The notes under the pieces were generated by a model that was not told the DNA's origin, did not search any database, and was given only the letters and a program-made list of their open reading frames with translations. From positions 9,099,861 to 9,163,860 of the forward strand of contig JAULSN010000001.1 of assembly GCA_033439765.1 (NCBI GenBank): a stretch of DNA of 64,000 bases. Reading direction: 5' to 3'. The translations under genes were made by a program, and so were the position numbers. This document shows, in pieces, positions 54,644-64,000 of this stretch. Each line of letters begins with the position of its first letter. Position 1 is the stretch's first letter. Source of the DNA: Lasiosphaeria ovina (lineage: Eukaryota > Ascomycota > Sordariomycetes > Sordariales > Lasiosphaeriaceae).

Positions 54644-54887
54644 TGTGAAGGCAGGCACATACAAGAGGCGAGGCTGCAAGTAAATAGTGACTAGATTCGT
54701 AGATAACTAAGCTAAAGAAAGGAAAAGGAAAAGAAGAAGCCTGCGTGCCCTGTAGGCTGGCAGTTTTGTGGTGGTGTGCGGGGTCGTGGCCCTAGTCCCG
54801 ATTGGGAGGAGTGGGGCCTTCATATTAGGGCTTGTAGCTAGGGCATGGTTGCGGCACTACGGACCTCAGTTCGGCCGTGCCGTAATA
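54644..54887 (-). repeat. Left (3') LTR of the Gypsy element
   Basis: It begins TGTGAAGGCAGGCAC and corresponds base for base to the right LTR. Differences are nearly all C/T or G/A, and this copy keeps more C and G, for example GCAGGCACAT against GTAGGCATAT. Confidence 0.9.
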
Positions 54888-57499
54888 TTACCCCCCCCTC
54901 CCGCGCGTAGGGTCCTTTATTTATGAAGAATAAAAAATGTTGGATCGCGTAAGGCTCGAACTTGTGATTACTTCTTCCTTATTAATCTTCGTAGCTTGCG
55001 CTCGCCCGTATTGACGGGTCTATTATCGTTATCGTAGTCGTCGGCTATCTTATCGGCTGCATATATGGTTGTCTATTGCTGTAGGCGCTTTGGCGGCCCT
55101 GCTAGGTCGGGGTATTATTCGTAGAACTCGTGTAGCTTCGCGGGGGCGTTCTTGAAGTTCCTAACTGGGTACTACGTCGGATCTGGGTCCTAGCCTCTCT
55201 ATTATACTTGGTACTCGAGGCGGCCGTGTGTTATTCTTGAGGTTAATATACGGTCGACTTCCTATTCTTCCTCCTTATTAACCATCTCTGAGGGATTCTC
55301 TACTTCTTATCCTGGTAGTGGGTTATTAGCATAACGCTTGAGCCTATCTATATAGAACATATCTATTGCCTTCTAACTAGTAGGAACCTCCAATCTATAG
55401 GAGTGTCTAACCATCTCGACGATCCGATAGTGCTGTCGTATGAGGGGGAAATCTAGCTTGTCGCTAGGTCTATCCGTAGACTAATTCTTCTTAATAATAA
55501 ATACTCTATCGCTAGTGCCGAAGTCCGGTTCCCGGCGATATTTATTAGCTTGGTTAACCTATACTTGTTATGCCTTTTGGATTATCTCCCTAGCGTGGTC
55601 GACGTGCTTCTGTATCGTTCTTAGAGTATCCTAGGCGTCTTCCCTATTTAGCTTCTCCCTAGTTGGTAAGCCCGCTAGCTTAGTACGTTTGGTCTAATCG
55701 TACTGGGTGGGCATTTCGAATCCGAATAGTACCTCGTGAGGTTCCATTCCCGTACTAGCGTATGGTAGGCTATTTTGGGCGAAGTCCATAGCGGGGATCG
55801 CTCTTGACTAGTTATCTTGGTAGTGGTTCACGAACGGTCGAAGTCGTTATTCAAGGTATTAGTTCATAATCTCGACTTGGCCCGTAGTTTGGGAATACCT
55901 TAAGGAAGATAACTTCTACTTAATTCCTAGGATCTTAGATACTTCGTCTATAAAGTCTACGATGAATTGGGGTCCCCTATCGCTAATTATTTCGTCGGGG
56001 AGTCTAAGGATTCTGAAGGGTCCTTCGTAGTATATTAGGGTAGTATCCTTAGCCGTAGCGGAGTCCCTATAAGGGATTGTCTAGGCGGCCTTACTTAGCC
56101 TATTAATTACTACTAGGGCGTTATTCTTGGTATACTTATCCTCGGGTATCTTATAGAAGTCTACTACTAGGGACCTCCATCTACGAAGGGGTACTGGGAG
56201 GGGCTTAAGGAGGCCCGGGGTCTTGCTACGGGGCTTCTTACTAGATTGGTATAGGTAGTTCTCGACGAATCGGTCGACTGATCCTATTAGCCGGGGCTAC
56301 TAATAAAGTTTCGAGACTATTCGGCGGGTCTTATTTCTCCCGGGGTATACGGAGGGTATCCTTGAATATACTTCGTAAATGACCTTAGTTCTTAGATTTA
56401 GTTCCCCTCCGGAGGGTACGACTAGTCTTCCTTTATATAACAAGATACGGTCTTCTAATATAGAGAAACCGTTAATACCCTATCTCGCCTTTATATAGTA
56501 GATATCGAGTTCGGGGTCGTTCTTATTATACCGTAATAGAGTATCGATTATCTCGTAACCTAATAAAGAAGGGGGCTCGATATCTTCGTCGATAATAGAT
56601 ATAGCTATAGGGGCTTATAAAGTTAATATCGTAGTTACTACCCCTATAAGCTTAAATATTTATATAGTCCTTTATAGCTCTTGCTTCTCCTTCTGGGTCT
56701 TGATATCTTCCGACTTTCGAGATAGTACGTCTACGGCTATATTCTCGGTTCCTGGTCGATAGGTAATCTGGAAATAGTATTAGGATATAAGATCGGCCTA
56801 TCCGGCTTGCCTTAAGTTTAGGAGTCTTTTCGTACCGAAGTATTCTAGAGCCCTATAGTCCGTAATAATAGTAAAGGGCTAATCTCGGAGTCCTATTAGC
56901 TCGGCTCTCTAAACTATTAACCCTCTAACGACTATTATTAACTCTTTATCGTAAATTAGGTAGTTTAACTCGGCTCCGTATATAGTTTCTAAATAGAATA
57001 TAGTAGGATACTATTCCTCATCGTCCGTCTATAGTTAGGATAGTACTCCTACGTAGATACCTCCTAACGCGTCGGTTTCTATCCGGGTCGGTAGCTCGTA
57101 AGAGAAGTACCGAAGTATCGGGGCGGATATGAGTTTATCCTTTAGCTCTTCGAAGGCTACTTAATAGTCTTCGGACTATTTAAATACCTAACCTTTCCTC
57201 GTTAAGCTAGTTAGGGGTTTAGCGATACGGCTATAATTCTATATAAAGCGCTAGTAGAAGTTGCAATATCCTAGGAATAATTATACTCCTTTAAGGTTAC
57301 GGGGAACGCTCTAGTCCCTAACGGTAGCCACTTTCTCAGGGTCTACCGCTATCCTAGTCGTAGAGATAATAAATCCTAGGTACTTGGTTTTAGTAACGTA
57401 GAATTCGTACTTCTTTAAGTCGGCTTAGAGTCCTACTTATCTTAGGCGATATAGGACTTTAGCTATATAGGCCTCGTACTCTTCGGGGTTCTTAGAGAA

Positions 57500-57910
57500 G
57501 ATAAGGATATTATCGATATAGGCGTTATAGAAGTCGTCTAGGTATCCTAATAAGATCTCGTTAATATATCGCTAGAAAGTTACTAGGCCGTTAGTTAGGC
57601 CGAATAATAAGACCCGGTATTTATAGGCCCTATATCTCGTCCGGAAGGTTATAAGGTCCTCGTCCTCTAGGCGTATCCGGATCTTATAGAAGGCTTGCCT
57701 AATATCGATCTTAATAAAGATTTTGGCTTTCCCGATACGAGCTATAGTCTCGTTAATAAGTAGTAGGGGATATCGATCCTTTCTCGTTATCGCGTTAAGT
57801 CTCCGGTAGTCTACGTAGAAGCGTATTCCGCCTCCTAGCTTTAGAGCGAGTAGTATTAGCGCTACCCAGGCTACTAAACTACTAGTAATGAATCCCTTTA
57901 CTAGGTTCTC
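57500..57910 (-). pseudogene. Gypsy reverse transcriptase domain remnant
   Basis: The minus strand reads KLGGGIRFYVDYRRLNAITR then KDRYPLLLINE, the first conserved RT block. Downstream at about 57520-57509 the catalytic box reads YIDNILIFSKNPE, where Gypsy elements have YLDDILIYSKNPE. One catalytic Asp has become Asn (GAC to AAC, a G-to-A change), so polymerase activity would be lost even without the stops. Confidence 0.85.
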
Positions 57911-59379
57911 TATAATATATTATTTAGCGATCTCTAATTCCTCTAGGGATATCTTATAGAGTAGACTATACCCTAAGTCTTTAGGGGCTTTGCCTTTAGA
58001 GAGGGTGATCTAATAGTCGTACGTCCCCCGGTACTCGGCCAACTTGTCGGAGGTAGCTTTACTAAATACGTCGAGGTAGTTATAGTAGACCGGTAGGACG
58101 AGTTTTAGGGCTTACTCCCTAAGGTTCTATTCATCTTAAACTAAGGGATCTAGTAATCCCGGATCGCCGAGGGGTGTCCGCTTAACCTCGATAATTTACT
58201 AAATCTCCTAGAGGCTAGTATATATAGTAGGGGTCTTTTTTATATAGATCGTAAAGGTTACCTCGTTCATTACGGCGATATCGGGAGGGCGCTCCTTATA
58301 CTAGCTAATATAGTCTCGCTATATCCTATACCTCCCGAACTTATCTTCTAGAGGGTAGTCTAGTTTTCGGTCCCTAGCTAGGTTCCTTCTTAAGGTAGCT
58401 AGGTCGGGGGCCTCTAGGTTCTTTAGTAATAATTCCTACTAGAGGTCCCGTTCTATTACCTCTAGACCTTCGTCCTATAAGACCTTCTTTCTCTTCTTAC
58501 TTAACTTCTAAAGGATAGTTACCGGTCCTTAGGGCGATCTAGATCTCGGGGTTATTAAAGGGAGTATTTCTCTTTCCGCTTTCTAGTTCTCGAGTTCTTA
58601 GAGCCTCTTCTTAATTACTTCTCTATCCCTTTATCTCTTAATCTCCTTTTCTAGTAGTATATTCCGGCGGTCTATATTAGCTTAATAAGATAGGTCGGGT
58701 GGAGAGTCGGTCATATAGTCCATTAATATAGTAGTCTATATAGGGGGGTCTAAGGGGAGGTCTTCGGGGAACTTAAGGACTTTAGTCTTGGATCTAGTCT
58801 TAATATTATATTTTTCTAGAAACTTATCTCTAATAATAAGGTCGTGGTTATTACCGGCAACGATTATCGCCTCGTATCGGAAAGTCCGGCCTTAGATCTT
58901 AATATCTCCGTAGAGGATACTATTAATCTTCTACTTTCTACTCCCGTTATACCCTCTTATCTAGGCGGGGTTAGCGGCGTACTTAACTCGGTCGAGGTAG
59001 AGAAGTTTTCTTAATCGTTTAATAAAGGGGATACCGATAAAGATATACCCGGTTACTCCCGTATCTATAAGTATATTAGTAGTAGATAAAGATATTCTAT
59101 TATTTACTATAGTATAATCCGTAAGGAATTTAGATCCCCCTAATAAGGGTTTCTAATTAATGAATTTACCTAAATCGTAATATATTAAGGATACCTTCCC
59201 TAAGAGGGAGTTCATATTCCCTAGGGTCTCTAGTTTTCCGAATCGCTAGAAGTATCGGAGCTAGTAGAACCGGAATCCGTATCGGCCGGCTTCTCCTTCT
59301 TATTCTTACTCTTACTAACGGAGGCTACCGAGGGCTTCTTTTTATCCTAAGCTACCTTATCTATAGCGATTTTCTCGGA

Positions 59380-59423
59380 GCACTCTAACTTGGTATATCC
59401 GAGGTTACGGTAATAGAAGTAAC
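59380..59423 (-). pseudogene. Gypsy Gag zinc-knuckle remnant
   Basis: The minus strand reads RYFYYRNLGYTKLEC. The expected CCHC knuckle has the form C-x2-C-x4-H-x4-C; the first two Cys and the His are each Tyr here (TGT to TAT, CAC to TAC), and only the last Cys remains. All three changes are transitions of the RIP type. Confidence 0.75.
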
Positions 59424-61147
59424 GACCCTCCTTAATAAATTAGGCGATTTCTTCCTTACTAAGTCGGCTTCTTAACGGTCCGGATCCTTTAGCCGTAGGC
59501 TATATAGTAGGGGTACGCCTTACGTTACCGTTACTATTCTTAGCTCCGGAAGGGGTATCCTTCCGACGCTCCTATCCTTACTTAAGACTTAGGGATATAG
59601 CTAAGGCCAAGCGAGTATACTTCTCGAAATTAATACCAGGGTCTTCGTAAGAGACTACGAGGTTAGTCTGGAATATAGTAGTTAACTTACGCTTAAACTC
59701 GCGCTTCTACTTAGACTTGGGCTTCCGGTACTACCTAGCTAGGCGAACGAACTCGTTCTTAAACTTGGGAAAGTCATCTCCAGGTCGAAAGACCAGTTTC
59801 TCGTACTTGGATAGGGCTTCGTCTTCCTCAAATTAGTCGTAGTACTCATTCCATAAGTAACTTAGTAATTCCTCTAAAGTAGTAATCTAGTTAGGGGTGC
59901 CCGTTCTTATATAAGGAAGGAGGTTTAGGGCTACGTCTCTACCTAGTCGTCCTTAGATATAAAAGACTTTGGTCCTATTAGTAACGAAGTAGTCTTTATT
60001 TCCCTCTAACTTATTCTCTATTAGTTAGTACTATATATTAAAGGTTACCTAATCCTTGGACTTATCTACCGAGAAGACCGGGGGGTCGGTCATTTTGGTA
60101 CTACGATCCATCTTAGATCTAACTAAGACCTCCGTTACGTTAGTAAGGGGGGTAACTCTACGGCTAGTAGATCTCTATCTTAGGGGAGTAGGAGGACCTT
60201 CCGTAGTACGTGGGTTTGGGAATATATTAATAAGATAGGTCGCGATTACGGCGTTGAGGCTCGTAATTTACTTACTTAGTTTCTTCTTATCTCCTTAGAG
60301 ACTTACTACTTACTCCTAGATATCTTCTTTCTTATTTATAGTACTAAAGAGTTCATCCTTAAGACGCTTAGCCTAATCGTTAATTAAGGCTAAAAAAAGA
60401 GTTATCTTATTATATATCTATACGATAGTACGGTCGAGGTCGATAGCGACCGAATAGAGGTCTATTACCTACTGCTTATAGGCGATTATCATATTATGGC
60501 GTAACTTGAACTCGATGAATATACTCTCTAAGTGCTTATGGACTAGCTTGGTAAAGTTATTATAGTCCATCTAGCCTTCGAAAGGGATCTGACCCTCGTT
60601 AGCTTCTATAAGAACCTGGAAGGGAATAACTAGGGCCGTTTTTCCGCTCTAGGGGTTAACGTCTACTAAGGTCTATAGTCGGGCTACTAGGTCTTTGACT
60701 AGGTCTTCTATTATATTAGTGAAACGAATATCGGGAAGAAGACCCTTTATTCCTTAGATCTATTCCGATAGGTTCTCTAGTTTAGGTGTTCCTAAACGAC
60801 TGCCCTAGGGACTTCCTTAGGCAGTTGCTATAGCGTAATCGATACTAATACCGACTACCGTCGATCTTCGACGTAGCGAGGTGTCAGGTCGACGCTTGTC
60901 GCTATTAATGAAGCTCTCTACGGCTTCTAGGTCAAACCTAACCTCCTACTGAGCACGCTCGCGCTCAGGCTTCAACATCGAAGTGCTCTGGGGCATGATA
61001 TTGGTAGTACGTGGCGATCGCGCCGCGTATTAGTTCTAGGGGGTTCTGGGTTCCTGACGATTCTTCTCGCGTAGTCGTACGCGATCGTCAATTAAGGGTG
61101 GGATATTATTTGGGCCTTCCTAGGTAAAGGAAAAGAGCTTAGTTAAA

Positions 61148-61391
61148 TATAAAGGTAGGCATATATAAGAGGCGAGGCTATAAGTAAATAGTAACTAGAT
61201 TCGTAGATAACTAAGCTAAAGAAAGGAAAAGGAAAAGAAGAAGCCTACGTACCCTATAGGCTGGTAGTTTTGTAGTGGTATGCGGGGTCGTGGCCCTAGT
61301 CCCGATTAGGAGGAGTGGGGCCTTCACATTAGGGCTTACAGCTAGGGCATGGTTGCGGCACCACGGACCTCAGTTCGGCCGTGCCGTGACA
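61148..61391 (-). repeat. Right (5') LTR of the Gypsy element
   Basis: It begins TATAAAGGTAGGCAT (mutated from TGTGAAGG...) and ends GCCGTGACA, the intact TG...CA-type end. It is followed by the target duplication CCCTC. Confidence 0.9.
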
Positions 61392-64000
61392 CCCTCCTCC
61401 TTTAGCCTTAGCTTACGCCTTAGCTCTTCGTACGCTCGAGGAGGTTTCTTAGTACGGCTAGGGTCGTTCTTAGTATAGTATCTTTTCTCTATTATATAGG
61501 TTATATATTAAGTTTAAAATAAATTCCGGGGTTCTTTAGTAAATCTATACTAGTATTATAGCCGTCGTAATATATTAGTATATAGTATACTCTCCTCCCT
61601 TTATTCGTCCTCCTCCTTCTTCTCTAATCTATCTACGAATACCTCGATTCGTACGGTAATCTTACCGTCCTCTACCAGGCGTATAAGGGCTTGGTTAGGG
61701 TCCTTCTTAGTAAATACGTCGGCTAGGTTATCTCGTCCGTTAATCTATCTAACTTCCGAGATCTCCCGCCTTTCGTACGCTTCCCGTAGGTATATAATAT
61801 CAATTATTAACCTCTTCTTACTCGTAATTCTAAATTTTACTAAGTAGTCGTATAGAGATCGAGAGTCCGTATAAATGACTATTAATATCCGTACGATCCC
61901 TAGTACGGTCGTAATCCTAATAAGTATTATACTAATTACGATACCGCTATCGAAGCCGCTTACTATACCGTAGAGTTCGCTTACTAGTATGCTCCTTATA
62001 ATCCTCTTATACTTAGTAGAGGACTAGTAGATAATATTACCGGTTATTATATATAACTTCTCTATACGATCGTCCTTTATCCCTAGTATAATTAAGTATC
62101 CGAGCTATAATAATATATCCTTATTATTTACGAACGAGCTATTAGTATAGATAAATAGCTTCGTACGGTCGAGGTCTAGCGGTTAATATCGAAGTCCTCG
62201 CTCTAGGTAGTCTATTTACTATTAGATTCGCTTATTTAGAGTTACGAAGTCTTCCTTCTTAAGTTCCTTTACCTAAGCCGCGACTAAGAGATCGTACGAT
62301 ACTTTAGGTTAGTAGATACTAGTAATATACGCTCCGCGCGCTCGCTAGGAGATATACTACTAGGGTGCGTCCTTATCCTTCGGGTTAATTAAGCTTAGTT
62401 ACTTAGCCTATCCCTTCTACTTAATTATAATCTCGTATCCTTAAAGTTGGATCCGGCATCCGTTAAACTCGATCTAGGTATTATACGTAAGGTACGACTT
62501 CGGCTTAGCCTTTAGCCCTACTTCTTTAAGCTTAGCTTCCTCCTTCTTAGAGAACTCGGGAGTAGCTAGCGTAAGTGTATCGTCCGTCTATATTCTAGTA
62601 ATACCGAATTCCTTCTAGCCGTCCTGGGTATAGAGTAGGTAGGGGTCGTACGTCGACGTACGTATACCTAGCTTCTCGATATAGTACTGGGCGTACGTCT
62701 TGAACTAATATACTCCTAACTCTACTAATCTATAGAGTAGCCTTCGGATCTAGAGTACCGTTCCCTTTAGATACTTATCTCTAAGTTCCTTAGGGAGTCG
62801 TACGATGATCTTTCGCTATAGCGGATCCTTAGACTAAGTATACGCTTAGGTAATATCGCGTAGCTCGATTCGTATATTAAACCTCTTTTCTAACGAGGGT
62901 ACTAGTACGAGAATTAGGCGCTGGCTTATCCTCTAGATAGTTAGGGCCTAGGTAAGGATCTCCTTCTTATCCTCGTCTCCGTACCCCTAAACGATAAGTC
63001 TAGACTTCTCGTACGGGACTATCTCCTTTCCCTTTATCTCGCGTACGAGCCGAGTATTATATATCCGGAGCTTTCTATACTCTTCCTTATTATACTAGAT
63101 AACCTTAATAATATATATAATTAAGAGGGCGTCGATCTCCTTAGCGTCCGACTCCTCGAACGGGTTACCTAATATAGTAATCTTCCCTTCTTCTCGTAGT
63201 TAGATCGCTAGTTATTATACGTTACGTTCCCTCTAGGTTATATTAATCGTACCCTATATTAGGGTTGGGATAGGATTCTTTCTTAGTCGTCCCCTTCCTC
63301 TCTTAATAGGTATAGGAACTGGTTCTATAGGATTAGGATCTAGTACGTTAGGAATAGGGTTAAGTACGCTAGGAATAGGTTCTTAACCTTAATCGTACGT
63401 AACGTCTAGATTCTTATCTCGATAGTATAGCTTGACTTACGTAATTCTGAACGTCTTTAGCCCGCTCTATATCTCGATAGTAACGTTAGCGTAGTCTTTT
63501 ACGATAACTAGGTAGGGGCCTTCCTACTTCTTATCCTTACCTTCTCGCTAAACGAGTACCTCGCTCCTTAGGGGTAGTACGAGGACGTCGTCCGTCCGTA
63601 GGCCGTTCCTAGTATTTAACGTACGATTAACGTTAACCTACGTACGTATCTCGCGTAGTATCTTTATCGCTTTCTATACTACTAATACTCGCTCCTTAAT
63701 CTCCGGCGACGGTGGCGAGTCGTAGTTAATTCGGGGGTATACTCCGAAGACTAGGAGCGTAGGTATAAGTCCGTCTAGGCCGGCGGTATTATTCAAGGCC
63801 TTAATAGCCATCTAGAGTATAGTTTCATTATCCGTACGATGGCTAAGCTTATAATGAAGGATATTGTACGCCCGCTCTAAAGGGCGGTAAGCTCGTTCGA
63901 TCTTTCTAACTACCTAATATACCTCGATTAGTATCTCCTTATAAGAGATACCTATAATTCTCGTATTATTCCTAAATTCCTTAGATACGAAGTTAGTACC
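61392..64000 (-). mobile_element. Ty1/Copia retrotransposon, RIP-degraded, truncated by window edge
   Basis: Reading leftward on the minus strand from the edge, the integrase comes first (GTNFVSKEFRNN, IERAYRPLERAYNILHYKLS, about 64000-63790). Copia RT follows with the fungal box TDDTLTLATPEFSKKEEAKL (about 62590-62530). Then comes RNase H with DSRSLYDYLVKFRITSKKRL and GRDNLADVFTKKDPNQAL (about 61890-61660). Many stops, often TAG, interrupt the frames. The order integrase-RT-RNase H is that of Copia, not Gypsy. The Gypsy element sits immediately left, next to the Copia 3' part, so it probably inserted into or beside it. The Copia LTRs were not identified. Confidence 0.85.

Larger units (their letters stand above)
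54644..61391 (-). mobile_element. Complete Ty3/Gypsy LTR retrotransposon, RIP-inactivated
   Basis: Two 244-bp LTRs (54644-54887, 61148-61391) bound a 6,748-bp element flanked by the perfect 5-bp direct repeat CCCTC (54639-54643, 61392-61396). Coding sense is minus. The purine tract GGGAGGGGGGG lies just inside the left (3') LTR. In order on the minus strand I read a Gag zinc knuckle (59423-59380), a protease with IDTG (about 59060), reverse transcriptase (57910-57500), an RNase H region and an integrase with LPDEIISDRGPQF (about 56000). All frames are broken by stops, and key residues are changed in the C-to-T/G-to-A direction. It cannot move on its own. Confidence 0.92.

Noticed and set aside
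1..64000. CRISPR arrays, bacterial operons or riboswitches
   Set aside because: The window is eukaryotic nuclear DNA with spliceosomal introns; no regularly spaced direct repeats with unique spacers were seen.
1..64000. tRNA or rRNA genes
   Set aside because: I found no cloverleaf with A/B boxes or rRNA core sequence on reading, although a dedicated search could find one I missed.

Overview
The window is nuclear DNA of a filamentous ascomycete (Pezizomycotina). Genes carry short introns (about 50-80 nt, GT...AG, CTAAC/CTGAC branch sites). They encode typical fungal families: a GH75 chitosanase, Zn2Cys6 and fungal-specific transcription factors, a DHA2-type MFS exporter, a DUF3176-type membrane protein, a URE2-like GST and AIG1-type GTPases. 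The last 10 kb and several gene relics carry the C-to-T/G-to-A signature of repeat-induced point mutation (RIP).

Layout. 0-6.3 kb: a partial F-box-like gene on the left edge, a long gene-poor stretch and two decayed genes. 6.5-7.4 kb: a 901-bp hAT-like element with perfect 8-bp target duplications. 8-14 kb: a fungal transcription factor, a GST and an aldo-keto reductase, interspersed with relics of a DNA glycosylase, a mitochondrial Phe-tRNA synthetase and an N-terminal amidase. 15.6-19.7 kb: a multi-pass membrane protein and a chitosanase, each otherwise well preserved but with one in-frame TAG. 20.3-21.4 kb: a Thr-rich, Cys-rich type II membrane protein. 21.9-28.2 kb: a divergent pair made of a HeLo-like/pseudokinase protein and an active-looking kinase-ankyrin protein. 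28.7-36.5 kb: a DUF3176 protein, a secreted protein, a broken P450 and an acidic-tailed unknown. 36.8-40.2 kb: two divergent AIG1-type GTPases. 40.4-45.8 kb: a Zn2Cys6 regulator divergent from an MFS transporter. 47-48.3 kb: an F-box protein. 49-53.4 kb: solo LTRs, a broken SDR and a longer copy of the hAT-like element. 53.4-64 kb: a RIP-degraded transposon nest with a complete 6,748-bp Gypsy element (5-bp TSD, 244-bp LTRs) next to a Copia element that runs off the right edge.

Functional reading. The most striking block is 21.9-40.2 kb. A HeLo-type putative cell-death effector with a dead kinase fold lies head-to-head with an intact kinase carrying ankyrin repeats, and two AIG1 GTPases lie nearby. 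This resembles the logic of RIPK3-MLKL necroptosis and of fungal allorecognition loci, but the functional link is inference. The regulator and exporter at 40-46 kb form a plausible efflux unit. Every internal stop found inside an otherwise intact frame is TAG, as expected when RIP converts TGG or CAG codons.
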